Positions 25,237 to 34,700 of a stretch of DNA of 64,000 nt are shown piece by piece; the stretch's first letter is position 1, and each line of letters opens with the position of its first letter. A program made the position numbers and the translations under genes. The notes beneath the pieces are model-generated. The model made no database searches. It was not told where the DNA came from and worked only from the letters and a program-made list of their open reading frames with translations. This DNA comes from Ascidiaceihabitans sp034111945 (GTDB lineage: Bacteria > Pseudomonadota > Alphaproteobacteria > Rhodobacterales > Rhodobacteraceae). Location of the stretch: assembly GCA_047626725.1 (NCBI GenBank), contig JBLHSG010000018.1, forward strand, positions 22,931 to 86,930, read 5' to 3'.

Positions 25237-26052
25237 ATGAAAAATAGTCGAATTGCACAGCAGGGCCTTGTCCTGTTGGGCTGTGGGAAAATGGGCTCGG
25301 CCATGTTGGCGGGCTGGTTGGATCGTGGATTGCCTGCGCACGCTGTGCATGTGGTCGACCCGTTTCCATCAGATTGGCTAAAGGCCACAGGCGTGTCGAT
25401 CAACGCGGATTTACATGCCGCGCCAGCCATCGTTTTGGTCGCAGTTAAACCACAGATGATGGCAGATGCCCTCCCGACGTTGCAGGCGATGGGCGGCGGA
25501 TCGACGTTGTTTGTCAGCGTGGCGGCCGGTATCACAATCGCAACCTTCGAGGACATCTTGGGCGCAAACACCCCCATCGTGCGTGCTATGCCCAACACGC
25601 CAGCGGCGATCGGCAAAGGCATCAGCGCGATTGTCGCAAATGCTGCGGCCCCCGCAACTGCATTGGACGAGGCCGAGGCGTTATTGAACGCTGTGGGACA
25701 GGTTGTGCGGCTGGACACAGAGGGCCAAATTGATGCGGTCACAGGCGTCAGTGGCTCTGGTCCTGCGTATGTGTTTCATATGATCGAAACGCTTGCGGCG
25801 GCGGGCGAGGCCCAAGGCCTGCCTGCGGACATGGCGATGCAGTTGGCCAAAGCGACAGTCGCTGGTGCCGGTGCATTGGCCGAGGCTGCGGATGAAACGC
25901 CTGCGCAATTGCGCGTCAATGTGACCAGCCCGAATGGCACCACGCAAGCCGGGCTTGAGGTGCTGATGGACACCGATCACGGGCTACCCCCCTTGATGAA
26001 AAAAACCGTTGCTGCCGCAACAGATAGATCCAAGGAGCTGGCAAATGGCTGA
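25237..26052 (+). CDS. proC: Pyrroline-5-carboxylate reductase
   Basis: Reduces pyrroline-5-carboxylate to proline with NAD(P)H in the cytoplasm. It is 271 residues from the ATG at 25237, which has AGGGGA just upstream. The dinucleotide loop LLGCGKMGSAML starts at residue 13. The P5CR signature appears near the C-terminus (VTSPNGTTQAGLEVL), and the VRAMPNTPAAIGKGI block is diagnostic. Overlapping ORFs upstream in this frame are not supported. It overlaps csaA by 8 bases, so proC, csaA and the dehydrogenase form an operon. Identity is secure. Confidence 0.96.
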   Translation: MKNSRIAQQGLVLLGCGKMGSAMLAGWLDRGLPAHAVHVVDPFPSDWLKATGVSINADLHAAPAIVLVAVKPQMMADALPTLQAMGGGSTLFVSVAAGITIATFEDILGANTPIVRAMPNTPAAIGKGISAIVANAAAPATALDEAEALLNAVGQVVRLDTEGQIDAVTGVSGSGPAYVFHMIETLAAAGEAQGLPADMAMQLAKATVAGAGALAEAADETPAQLRVNVTSPNGTTQAGLEVLMDTDHGLPPLMKKTVAAATDRSKELANG

Positions 26053-26383
26053 GATTACATTTGACGATTTTATGAATGTCGACATTCGTGTTGGCCGCGT
26101 CATTCGCGCCGAGGCGTTCCCCGAAGCGCGCAAACCTGCGATCAAAATGTGGATCGATTTCGGGGCCGAAATTGGCGAGCGTAAAACCTCGGCCCAAGTG
26201 ACCGCGCATTACACGCCGGAAAATCTGGTGGGCAAGCAGGTGATGGGCGTGGTGAATTTCCCGCCGCGCCAAATCGGGCCATTCATGTCCGAGGTTTTGG
26301 TGCTGGGCCTGCATGACGAACAGGGCGGCATTGTGCTGGTCGGACCGGACCACGATGTGACCGAAGGGGAGCGGATGTGTTGA
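26045..26383 (+). CDS. csaA: tRNA-binding protein CsaA
   Basis: A 112-residue OB-fold protein with export-chaperone and tRNA-binding activity described in Bacillus. The tRNA_bind core is plain: DIRVGRVIRAEAFPEARKPAIKMWIDFG, then GKQVMGVVNFPPRQIGPFMSEVLVLG. The length is typical. It starts inside the last codons of proC (8-base overlap) and its last 7 bases overlap the following dehydrogenase, so all three are translated from one message. Its physiological role in alphaproteobacteria is not known. Confidence 0.93.
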   Translation: MAEITFDDFMNVDIRVGRVIRAEAFPEARKPAIKMWIDFGAEIGERKTSAQVTAHYTPENLVGKQVMGVVNFPPRQIGPFMSEVLVLGLHDEQGGIVLVGPDHDVTEGERMC

Positions 26384-27336
26384 AAAAAATCCTGATCGCA
26401 CGGCCTTTGCCAGATGCTGTTATCGACGCGGCGCGTGCACATTTTGATGTGACCGTGCGTGACAACACCGCCCCGATGTCTGGCGATGAAATGCGTGCGG
26501 CCTTGCGCGATTTTGACGGCGTAATGCCAACGCTGGGCGACATGTACAGCGCCGATGTATTTGCTGATGTGCCACAGGCCCGCTGCACGATTTTAGCGAA
26601 CTTTGGCGTCGGCTATAACCACATTGATGCGCAGACGGCCAAGGGCGCGGGCATTGCCGTTTCCAACACGCCGGGCGCTGTCACCGACGCCACGGCAGAC
26701 ATCGCGATGACCCTGATGTTGATGAGCGCACGGCGCGCAGGCGAAGGCGAGCGGCTGGTGCGATCTGGCAACTGGGAAGGCTGGCATCCAACGCAAATGC
26801 TAGGCCTGCATCTAAGCGGTAAAACGGTTGGGATTGTCGGCATGGGGCGCATCGGGCAGGCGATTGCGCGGCGCTGTCATTTCGGGTTCGGCATGGACGT
26901 GGCCTACTTTAGTCGCTCGCCCAAAGATCTGGATTTTGAGGCGCAGGCATTCAACGATCTACAAACGATGGTCGGGTCCGTCGATGTTGTGGTTTTGGCG
27001 GTGCCAGGGGGGGCTGCAACGCGTCATTTGATCAATGCTGATGTGTTTGCAGCGATGCGTTCAACCGGTCACCTGATCAATATTTCACGCGGTGATGTGG
27101 TCGACGAGGCGGCCTTGATATTGGCCCTCAAAGCGGGGCAAATTTCAGGCGCAGGACTAGATGTGTACGAATTTGAACCAAAGGTACCCGCGGCATTGAT
27201 CGCGATGGAAAACGTGGTTTTGCTGCCGCATCTGGGCACCGCCGCGTCAGAGGTCCGCACCGATATGGGGTTGATGGCCGTTGCGAACCTAAAGGCGCAT
27301 TTGATCGATGGGCAGGCGGCCCCAAACGCGGTTTAG
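26377..27336 (+). CDS. D-2-hydroxyacid dehydrogenase (glycerate/glyoxylate reductase-like)
   Basis: A 319-residue NAD(P)-dependent dehydrogenase. The nucleotide loop is GIVGMGRIGQAIA near residues 150-162, and the catalytic residues fall in NISRGDVVDE (Arg), LDVYEFEP (Glu) and LLPHLGTA (His). It resembles D-glycerate dehydrogenases and GhrB-like glyoxylate reductases; the substrate cannot be fixed. The start codon is GTG inside the csaA stop region (7-base overlap). Its stop overlaps that of the convergent tdk gene by four bases, an unusually tight convergent junction. Confidence 0.9.
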   Translation: MLKKILIARPLPDAVIDAARAHFDVTVRDNTAPMSGDEMRAALRDFDGVMPTLGDMYSADVFADVPQARCTILANFGVGYNHIDAQTAKGAGIAVSNTPGAVTDATADIAMTLMLMSARRAGEGERLVRSGNWEGWHPTQMLGLHLSGKTVGIVGMGRIGQAIARRCHFGFGMDVAYFSRSPKDLDFEAQAFNDLQTMVGSVDVVVLAVPGGAATRHLINADVFAAMRSTGHLINISRGDVVDEAALILALKAGQISGAGLDVYEFEPKVPAALIAMENVVLLPHLGTAASEVRTDMGLMAVANLKAHLIDGQAAPNAV

Positions 27337-27917
27337 GCCGTGTCGCCCATTGCTTCGCGCCAATGACGGCGGCACAGGGACACGTAGGTTTCGTTGCCGC
27401 CGATTTGCACTTGGGCCCCGCCGGTTAAAACGTCGCCTTGGTCATCTTTGCGCACAACCATCGTGGCTTTTTTTCCGCAATGACAGACTGTGCGAATTTC
27501 GCGCATTTCGTCGGCCAATGCCAACAAGGTTGCCGAACCCGGGAACAGTTTGCCGCGAAAATCGACGCGCAATCCGTAGCACATAACGGGCACGTGCAAA
27601 TCGTCGACCGCGCGGGCCAATTGCCAAACCTGGTCTTCGCTTAGAAATTGGGCTTCGTCGATAAATACGCAGGCAATTGGTCCGGCGTTAAGACGCTGTT
27701 TAATTTTTTCAAATAAGTCATTTCCAGGCGCAAATGTATCCGCGTCTGAACCGATGCCAATGCGCGATGCGATGCGCCCGTTGCCTGCACGATTGTCGAA
27801 TTGTGCGGTCAGCAAATAGGGTTCCATCGCGCCTTCGCGGTAGTTGTGCGCGGCTTGTAACAACACGGTCGATTTGCCCGCGTTCATTGTCGAGAAATGG
27901 AAGTACAGTTTTGCCAT
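27333..27917 (-). CDS. tdk: Thymidine kinase
   Basis: A 194-residue type II thymidine kinase that phosphorylates thymidine in the salvage pathway. The P-loop STMNAGKST is at residues 9-17, the Walker B-like CVFIDEAQFL near 83-92, and zinc-ribbon cysteines in TVCHCGKKA and YVSLCRRHW. The length is normal. It is the only gene of its unit, with a 450-base upstream gap containing a structured element that, read on this strand, would be part of its leader. Together with cdd, deoA and upp it completes a pyrimidine salvage capacity in this window. Confidence 0.95.
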   Translation of the reverse strand: MAKLYFHFSTMNAGKSTVLLQAAHNYREGAMEPYLLTAQFDNRAGNGRIASRIGIGSDADTFAPGNDLFEKIKQRLNAGPIACVFIDEAQFLSEDQVWQLARAVDDLHVPVMCYGLRVDFRGKLFPGSATLLALADEMREIRTVCHCGKKATMVVRKDDQGDVLTGGAQVQIGGNETYVSLCRRHWREAMGDTA

Positions 27918-28367
27918 GGCGTTGTGTTAATCTGGTCAAGGCGCGCGATCAAGCGCTTGTGCTCACAAGTAAGGGTGGGGTTGTCATGTGAAGTAAAAAT
28001 ACCCGTCACGATCAGCAGCGACACCGTCGATACTCGTTACACATTGCCTTGCTTGGGGCGCTAACCCCGAGGGATGGGCGCAAGGCAAGTACCGCTTTTC
28101 ATGACGGGTCCGTTTGAATGTGTAGACTGGCAAGCAGTACCACACATCGAGACGACCGAGATTTTACAACTCCACCCTTGAACTGATCTGCACGCATCAG
28201 CCACTTGTTAAGTCCCCGAGCTTGATATTAAGGCAGCTAGGAATAATTGATCAATGACATTCAAGTTGTTAGAGATTAATGGGAAAAGATCTGGCACGTT
28301 CCCCATTGCGATCGTTCTGGTGGAATTTTGGGCGGCAACACGGATCTAAAGGATAGGGACGATCACT
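27918..28367. other. 450-base intergenic region between tdk and the CII-like gene
   Basis: No protein gene is supported here. It holds the structured element at 28001-28109, a second hairpin at about 28117-28147 (ATGTGT paired with ACACAT around an inner ACTG/CAGT stem), and a palindrome CTTGTG-CT-CACAAG at 27956-27969 close to tdk. The last 150 bases before 28368 are A+T-rich and probably contain the promoter of the downstream pair. Confidence 0.6.
28001..28109. ncRNA. Candidate structured RNA or leader element, strand undecided
   Basis: ACCCGTCA (28001-28008) and TGACGGGT (28102-28109) close the element. Inside, TTGCCTTGC (28044-28052) pairs perfectly with GCAAGGCAA (28080-28088), and within that GGGG (28055-28058) faces CCCC (28065-28068). 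The design of closing stem, internal loop and long apical arm resembles a regulatory RNA such as 6S, but I could not match it to a known family. On the minus strand the closing stem is followed by ATTTTT and leads toward tdk. On the plus strand no T-run follows. Confidence 0.45.
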
Positions 28368-28832
28368 ATGGCGGGAATTGGCAGCTACCTGAAAAAGCAC
28401 ACCGAGGCATTGGTAAAAGATGTTGGTATCGAACCGGCATGTGAGCTGACGGGGAAGTCAAAAGCGACCCTTGGGCGCTACTATTCTGATCATCCTGAAC
28501 ACGCGGATCGGTTCATGCCGATCGATGCTGTGGTCAACCTCGAGAAGGCGGCGGGTTATCCGCATGTCACCAGCGCGCTGGCCGAATTGCAGGGCAATTC
28601 TATCTCAAGAGACGAGCGTCGGCCCAATGATACAGGCAAGGGCGGCGTAAATGCGGATGTTATTGCACTGGCACAGCGTTTTGCGATGTTGATGTCAGAA
28701 TACCAACAATCGATCGAAGACGGTATTATTACGGTGAACGAAGCCAAGCGTTTGCTGCGCGAAACCAGCATGCTGCAGCAAGTTTTGATTGATATGAAAC
28801 TGCACCTTGAAGACGAAAATGTCGGAAGCTGA
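28368..28832 (+). CDS. Putative CII-like DNA-binding regulatory protein
   Basis: A 154-residue cytoplasmic protein. The N-terminal half looks like a helix-turn-helix of the phage CII type: VGIEPACELTGKSKATLGRYYSDHPEHADRFMPIDAVVNLEKAAGYPHVTSALAEL. The C-terminal half is helical and acidic, perhaps for oligomerisation. No phage genes are near, so this is a chromosomal member known from Rhodobacterales genomes and usually unnamed. Its final 14 bases overlap arsH, so the two are co-translated. Control of the downstream redox enzyme is conceivable but not shown. Confidence 0.65.
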   Translation: MAGIGSYLKKHTEALVKDVGIEPACELTGKSKATLGRYYSDHPEHADRFMPIDAVVNLEKAAGYPHVTSALAELQGNSISRDERRPNDTGKGGVNADVIALAQRFAMLMSEYQQSIEDGIITVNEAKRLLRETSMLQQVLIDMKLHLEDENVGS

Positions 28833-29532
28833 AACGCCTGCGCTAAGGGCTGACCTGCTTCCTGATATTGATGTCGATGCTTTGCGCGGACCCGGTGATC
28901 CGGGGCATCCGCCACGTATTTTGCTGCTGTACGGATCGCTCCGCGCAGAAAGCTATTCACGAAAATCCGCGGAAGAATCAGCGCGAATCCTCCGACGTTT
29001 GGGATGTGAAACCCGCATGTTTGACCCCTCTGGCTTGCCATTGGTCGATGATGCAGAGGCTGATCACAAAAAAGTTGTCGAGCTTCGGGAGTTGGTAATT
29101 TGGTCTGAGGGCATGGTTTGGTCCAGTCCCGAGCGTCACGGAGCAATGACCGGCGTGATGAAAACCCAGATCGATTGGCTGCCTTTGTCGATGCAAGGCG
29201 GCATCCGGCCGACGCAGGGAAAAACGCTGGCCGTGATGCAAGTGTCTGGTGGATCGCAGTCGTTTAATGCGGTTAATCAGATGCGCATTTTGGGACGCTG
29301 GATGCGGATGGTCACGATCCCGAACCAATCAAGCATTCCCAAAGCCTGGCTTGAATTTGACAGTGAGGGGCGACTGCCCGCAGGGCCGCTGTACAATCGG
29401 GTCGTGGATGTGATGGAAGAGCTGGTTAAATTCACATGGTTGGTACGCGGACGTGCAGATTACATGGTTGATCGTTATTCAGAGCGGGTAGAAACCGCAG
29501 CGGATGTTAACGCGCGGGTTTCAAAAGAGTAG
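28819..29532 (+). CDS. arsH: ArsH-type NADPH-dependent FMN reductase
   Basis: A 237-residue flavodoxin-fold oxidoreductase. The FMN phosphate loop is LLLYGSLRAESYSRKSAEE near residues 36-54. The SSPERHGAMTGVMKTQIDWLPLSMQGGIRPTQGKTLAVMQVSGGSQSFNAVNQMR block is nearly identical to that of known ArsH proteins, which oxidise methylarsenite and reduce quinones, iron or azo compounds. The ATG at 28819 was chosen over an in-frame TTG at 28807. No arsR, arsC or arsenite pump gene lies nearby, so an arsenic role is uncertain; a general redox role is as likely. Confidence 0.9.
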   Translation: MSEAETPALRADLLPDIDVDALRGPGDPGHPPRILLLYGSLRAESYSRKSAEESARILRRLGCETRMFDPSGLPLVDDAEADHKKVVELRELVIWSEGMVWSSPERHGAMTGVMKTQIDWLPLSMQGGIRPTQGKTLAVMQVSGGSQSFNAVNQMRILGRWMRMVTIPNQSSIPKAWLEFDSEGRLPAGPLYNRVVDVMEELVKFTWLVRGRADYMVDRYSERVETAADVNARVSKE

Positions 29533-29539
29533 AGCGTCT

Positions 29540-29574
29540 GGTGGGCTGTTTTGCCGTGGCAAAAAGCGCCCACC
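29540..29574. terminator. Hairpin between convergent arsH and ketosynthase genes
   Basis: GGTGGGC (29540-29546) pairs with GCCCACC (29568-29574), and inside TTTTGCC pairs with GGCAAAA. The two genes converge here, so the hairpin may end both messages, but neither strand shows a clear T-run. Confidence 0.45.
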
Positions 29575-29596
29575 CGCCGACCCGAATACGAAGTGT

Positions 29597-30721
29597 TTAG
29601 TCGTGCCGTTCCACAATCACAGAGCCGACAGAATAGCCCGCGCCAAACGAGCAGATCAGCCCTACATCGCCATTTTTCAGATCATCTGAATATTTTGAGA
29701 ACGCGATGATTGAGCCCGCCGAGGACGTGTTTGCGTAATCTTGGAGAATGTTGGGTTGCTCGCCTGCTTCTGGGCTGCGGCCTAGGACTTTTTTCCCGAT
29801 AAAATCGTTCATGGACTTGTTGGCCTGGTGCAGCCAAAGGCGTTTTAGATCATTGGCTTGAATGCCAATGTCGGACATATGGTCAGCGATATGTGCGCTG
29901 ACCATTGGTAGGACTTCTTTGAATACTTTACGCCCGTTTTGCATGAATTGCATATCACGACGATCGGCTGTGCCGTCCGGACGTGAGCGACGCAAAAAGC
30001 CATTGTTGTTGCGGATATTGTTAGAAAAATCTGTCGCACAACGTGTTGATTTAATTTTGAAATATGGGCCAGTGGCATCTTCTGCCCGTTCAATCAGGGT
30101 TGCTGTTGCAACGTCCCCGAATATAAAATGGCAGTCGCGGTCACGCCATTCGAGGTGCGCCGAACAGATTTCCGGGTTCACAACCAACGCACTTTTGATG
30201 CTGCCAGAACGGATCATATCTGCGGCGGCCTGAATTCCGAATGTGGCGGACGAACAGGCGACATTCATATCAAATGCGAAGCCGTTGATGCCCAACAAGT
30301 CTTGGATTTCGATTGCAACGGCTGGATACGCACGTTCCAAGTTTGAGGCAGCACAAATGACGGCATCAACATCGGCGGCGGTTTTTCCAGCTTGGGCCAG
30401 TGCCTTTTTTGCGGCATCTAACGCCATTTCAGCCATCAAAGACGGGTCATCATCACTGCGTTGAGGTAACGTAGGATGCATCACGTCAGGGTTTAATATG
30501 CCTTCCTTATCAATAACATAACGGCTTTCTATGCCGGATGCCTTAAAGATGAACTCTTCGGAAGAATGCGGTTTTGCATCGATTTCGCCAGCGTCGATCT
30601 GATCTTTGTGCTGTGCATTAAATTTGTCGGCATATGCATTAAACGCAATCACCAATTCCGCGTTGCTGATCGTATTTTTTGGGGTGAAAACCCCAGTACC
30701 GGTGATCGCAGGAGTATGCAT
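29597..30721 (-). CDS. Long FabH-like beta-ketoacyl-ACP synthase III
   Basis: A 374-residue thiolase-fold condensing enzyme. The catalytic triad is C156 (DMNVACSSATFG), H298 (LWLHQANKSM) and N331 (NTSSAG). It is about 50 residues longer than housekeeping FabH because of an N-terminal insertion (residues 27-60, KPHSSEEFIFKASGIESRYV). This architecture recalls the P. aeruginosa PA3286 type, reported to condense medium-chain acyl-CoA with malonyl-ACP. That parallel is from memory. I took the ATG at 30721; the frame is open much further upstream, but only this start gives the normal MHTPAITGTGVFTP beginning. It is divergent from the PilJ-like gene. Confidence 0.88.
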   Translation of the reverse strand: MHTPAITGTGVFTPKNTISNAELVIAFNAYADKFNAQHKDQIDAGEIDAKPHSSEEFIFKASGIESRYVIDKEGILNPDVMHPTLPQRSDDDPSLMAEMALDAAKKALAQAGKTAADVDAVICAASNLERAYPAVAIEIQDLLGINGFAFDMNVACSSATFGIQAAADMIRSGSIKSALVVNPEICSAHLEWRDRDCHFIFGDVATATLIERAEDATGPYFKIKSTRCATDFSNNIRNNNGFLRRSRPDGTADRRDMQFMQNGRKVFKEVLPMVSAHIADHMSDIGIQANDLKRLWLHQANKSMNDFIGKKVLGRSPEAGEQPNILQDYANTSSAGSIIAFSKYSDDLKNGDVGLICSFGAGYSVGSVIVERHD

Positions 30722-30859
30722 AAGAAGCCTTTCGTGGTTCGCGTGATTTGGGGGCATCCGAGCCAAAAGGTCAAGGGTTTGCGGCCTTGTTCGCGTTCTG
30801 GGATGGGTATGTGTGGTGCTTGATAACCCTATGTTAAACGGTTTGTGACACCTACAGGC

Positions 30860-31765
30860 ATGGATATTCAGAACGAAGGGCCTGGGGTGACGCAACGCAT
30901 CTGTAGTGCTGGTTTGATATGCTGGTTTGCCCTGTGTTTCGGGGTGCAGACGGCAGTTGCTGAAAACGATACTCAGATTTTTGCGCGTCTGGGAATGATT
31001 GAACATCAGGCAATGTTGGCGCATCGCATGACGAAATCGGCCTGCCTTGTGATGATGGGCGCTGATGCCAAAGAACATGCCGAAGTGGCGTTGTTAACGG
31101 CCCAACAGTTTGAAACGCAAATGCAGGTGTTGATTAACGGCGATGCGGCGCACGGAATCGGTAAGGAAAATGACGTTGAATTACGCGCTGCTTTGGAAAA
31201 CGCACAGGCATTTTCGAATGGACTAACAGCATCATCAGCGCAGATTGCATCGGGGGATTTTCATTCCGTTCCTGTGGGTTTGATGATTTCACGCAACGGT
31301 GCTGTGGCCAACAGAATGGAAGACATCAGGCAGGGTACGCTTGCGCGGTATTCATCGGAATTGCGTCAAAACGACTTGGTAAATACAGTCCATTGGGCCA
31401 ATGCGCAAAACGCCCTTATCCAAGAACTGCTGCGCGACTTATGTTTTATCACGCTTGATATCAGTGATGCGGGTGCAAAGGGTGCGTTGCTAGAGAAACT
31501 GGCGGTTTTCGAAGAACGTTCCGTCTTGCTTAAAATCGGCAGCGCACCGGATGACATTGCCAAAGCGCCCAGCATTCACATCAAAATTGAACTTGGAAAA
31601 GTGATTACCAGATGGGGTAAAATCAAACCCTACCTTGAGGCTGCGGCCGCAGGTGAAACGGCTGACCTGTCTGATATACAGCTCGCGTATGTGTACGGTG
31701 AGGCAATCACAGCAAACATGAAAAAGATATTGGATCGTTATGCAAAGTTGTCGCCAGCCGGTTGA
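30860..31765 (+). CDS. Exported protein with PilJ-type (type IV pili methyl-accepting N-terminal) domains
   Basis: A 301-residue periplasmic protein. The first 34 residues are a signal sequence ending in VQTAVA. The mature part is helical and appears to contain two PilJ-type sensor units: residues 40-165, starting RLGMIEHQAMLAHRMTKSACLVMMG, and 175-290. PilJ/NIT-like helical bundles usually sit at the periplasmic face of chemoreceptors and kinases; here they occur alone, with no membrane anchor after the signal and no output domain. It might be a binding partner of a sensor encoded elsewhere. The ATG at 30860 is preferred over a GTG at 30845. Confidence 0.7.
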   Translation: MDIQNEGPGVTQRICSAGLICWFALCFGVQTAVAENDTQIFARLGMIEHQAMLAHRMTKSACLVMMGADAKEHAEVALLTAQQFETQMQVLINGDAAHGIGKENDVELRAALENAQAFSNGLTASSAQIASGDFHSVPVGLMISRNGAVANRMEDIRQGTLARYSSELRQNDLVNTVHWANAQNALIQELLRDLCFITLDISDAGAKGALLEKLAVFEERSVLLKIGSAPDDIAKAPSIHIKIELGKVITRWGKIKPYLEAAAAGETADLSDIQLAYVYGEAITANMKKILDRYAKLSPAG

Positions 31766-31791
31766 TCATACAAACGGCTGGCTGACATGCC

Positions 31792-34700
31792 TTAACCTTG
31801 CAAGGATTTCACGACTACATCGCCTTCAGCTTGTTCTTTGATGGCAAGGGCCGCGGCGTAACTGGCAGCAGCCGTCGTGAAATACGGGATTTTGTCATAC
31901 AGCGCGATAGAGCGGATTGATTTGGAATCCTCAACCGCTTGCGCGCCTTCAGTCGTATTCATAACCAAATGAATACATTCGTCTTTCATCATGTCTGTGA
32001 TGTCAGGGCGGCCTTCGTACACTTTGTTTACTGTGCCGCATGGCACGTCGTTTTCAACCAACCATGCCGCTGTGCCGCTTGTTCCAACAAAGGTAAAGCC
32101 AAGGTCGGTTAGCACCCGTGCGCCGTCTAACATATCGGCCGTTTTATCCGCGTCTTTGATCGAAATGAACACGCAACCTTCGCGGGGCAGCGGGTTACCC
32201 GCACCCATTTGTGCCTTGAGGAATGCGCGTGGGAATGTGCGATCCCAGCCCATGACTTCGCCGGTTGAGCGCATTTCTGGCCCCAAAATCGTATCAACGC
32301 CGGGGAACCGCGCGAATGGTAGCACCGCTTCTTTGACTGAAAACCATGGCATATTCGGGTCGGCCAACGTCATCGGATCGCCCAATGGCAACACGTCGTC
32401 ATAACCTGCGTCTGCGTCATAGGGTTCGCGCATCGGAAAGTTTGTCAGCGGTTCGCCGGCCATAACGCGCGCGGCGATGGATGCGATCGCGCTATCGGTG
32501 GCTTTTGCGACAAACGGTACGGTGCGGCTGGCGCGTGGATTGACCTCGATCAAGAAAATCTCGTCGACGCCTTCATCGTTTGCCTTGATCGCAAACTGGA
32601 TGTTCATCAATCCAACGACGTTTAGCCCGTGTGCCAAAGCGTGAGTTTGTTTTTCGATCTCGGCCAAAATCTCTTTTGACAGGGAATACGGTGGCAATGA
32701 ACAGGCGCTGTCACCGGAGTGTACGCCGGCTTCTTCGATGTGTTGCATGATGCCGGCAACGTGCACGTTTGTGCCATCACAGATCGCGTCGACGTCCAGT
32801 TCCACAGCACCTGACAAATAGCTATCTAGCAACACAGGGCTGTCGCCCGAGACAACAACGGCCTCGGAAATATAGCGCTCCAACTGTGCTTGATCGCGCA
32901 CGATTTCCATGGCGCGGCCACCCAAAACATACGAGGGGCGGATCACGAGGGGGAACCCGATTTCCTTGGCGATTTCCATGGCTTCTGCATCAGAATGGGC
33001 AAGACCGTTGTGCGGCTGTTTCAGGCCAAGTTTCTCGACCAGATCAGCAAATCGTTCGCGGTCTTCGGCCAGATCAATCGCGTCGGGCGAGGTGCCAAGG
33101 ATCGGGATGCCTTCGTCTTGCAACGCTTGGGCGATTTTCAAAGGTGTTTGGCCGCCAAATTGAACTATGACGCCGTGCAGGGTGCCATTTTCCTGCTCAA
33201 CGCGCAGAATTTCCATGACATGTTCGAATGTCAGGGGTTCAAAATACAATCGGTCCGATGTGTCGTAGTCGGTCGAAACTGTTTCCGGATTGCAGTTGAC
33301 CATGATGGTTTCATAGCCCGCGTCGGTCAGCGCGTAGCAGGCGTGGCAGCAGCAATAATCGAATTCGATGCCTTGGCCGATACGGTTTGGACCGCCGCCC
33401 AGAATGACCACTTTTTTGCGATCTGACGGGCGTGCTTCGCATTCGACGTCACCCATCATCGGGGCTTCGTAGGTGGAATACATGTAGGGTGTTTGCGCTT
33501 CGAATTCGGCGGCACATGTGTCGATGCGCTTGAATGATGCGACAACACCGACGGCGCGACGTGCAGCGCGAACATCTTTTTCAGATGACTTTGCCAAAAT
33601 CGCCAGACGCGCGTCGGTAAAGCCCATCATTTTCAGGGCGCGCAGGCCGTGTTCGTCTTTGGGTAGGCCGTCGGCAATAACGTCTGCTTCGGCTTCGATG
33701 ATTTCGCGAATACGGGCAAGGAACCACGGGTCAAACGATGTGACCGCAAAGATTTCATCGTCCGTCAGCCCATGGCGCATAGCTTGGGCGATTGTGCGCA
33801 TGCGATCCGGTGTGGTTTTGCTGATTGCTTTGACAACTGCGGCCTTATCAGGGGCTCCGGGGATGTCGATGTCGTCAAAACCGGTCAGGCCGGATTCCAT
33901 CGATGCCAGTGCTTTTTGCATGGATTCGTGGATTGTGCGGCCAATTGCCATCGTTTCGCCGACAGATTTCATCGCCGTTGTCAGGTATGGCTCCGCGCCG
34001 GGGAATTTCTCGAATGCGAATTTTGGGATTTTCGTGACGACATAATCGATTGTTGGTTCAAACGATGCCGGCGTGACGCCCGTGATGTCGTTGTCCAGTT
34101 CGTCCAGCGTGTATCCAACCGCCAATTTCGCGGCGATTTTGGCAATCGGGAAACCTGTGGCTTTTGATGCAAGGGCCGAAGACCGCGACACGCGCGGGTT
34201 CATTTCGATGACAACCATGCGTCCGTCGGCGGGGTTCATGGCCCACTGCACGTTTGATCCGCCGGTTTCCACGCCAATTTCGCGTAAAACCGCGATCGAG
34301 TGATTCCGCATGATTTGGTATTCTTTGTCGGTCAACGTCAGGGCAGGGGCCACGGTAATGGAATCACCTGTGTGGACGCCCATGGGGTCGACGTTTTCGA
34401 TGGCGCAGACGATGATCGCGTTGTCAGCGGTGTCGCGCACCACTTCCATTTCGAATTCTTTCCAACCGATCAGGCTTTCGTCCACAAGGATTTGGCCGAC
34501 GGGTGATGCGTCCATGCCGGTGCGGCAGAAATGTTCGTATTCGTCGCGGTTGTACGCGATGCCGCCGCCTGTGCCGCCCATGGTAAATGCAGGGCGAATG
34601 ATGGCCGGTAGGCCGACGTAATCCAGTGATTCAACCGCCAGTGCCACGCCCGCAGACAGGTCTTTTTTGCCGTCGGCACCTTTGGGGGCTGTGACGATTG

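Noticed and set aside
29597..31078. Extended 493-codon form of the FabH-like protein
   Set aside because: The extra N-terminus has no family match and overlaps the divergent gene; the normal start lies at 30721.
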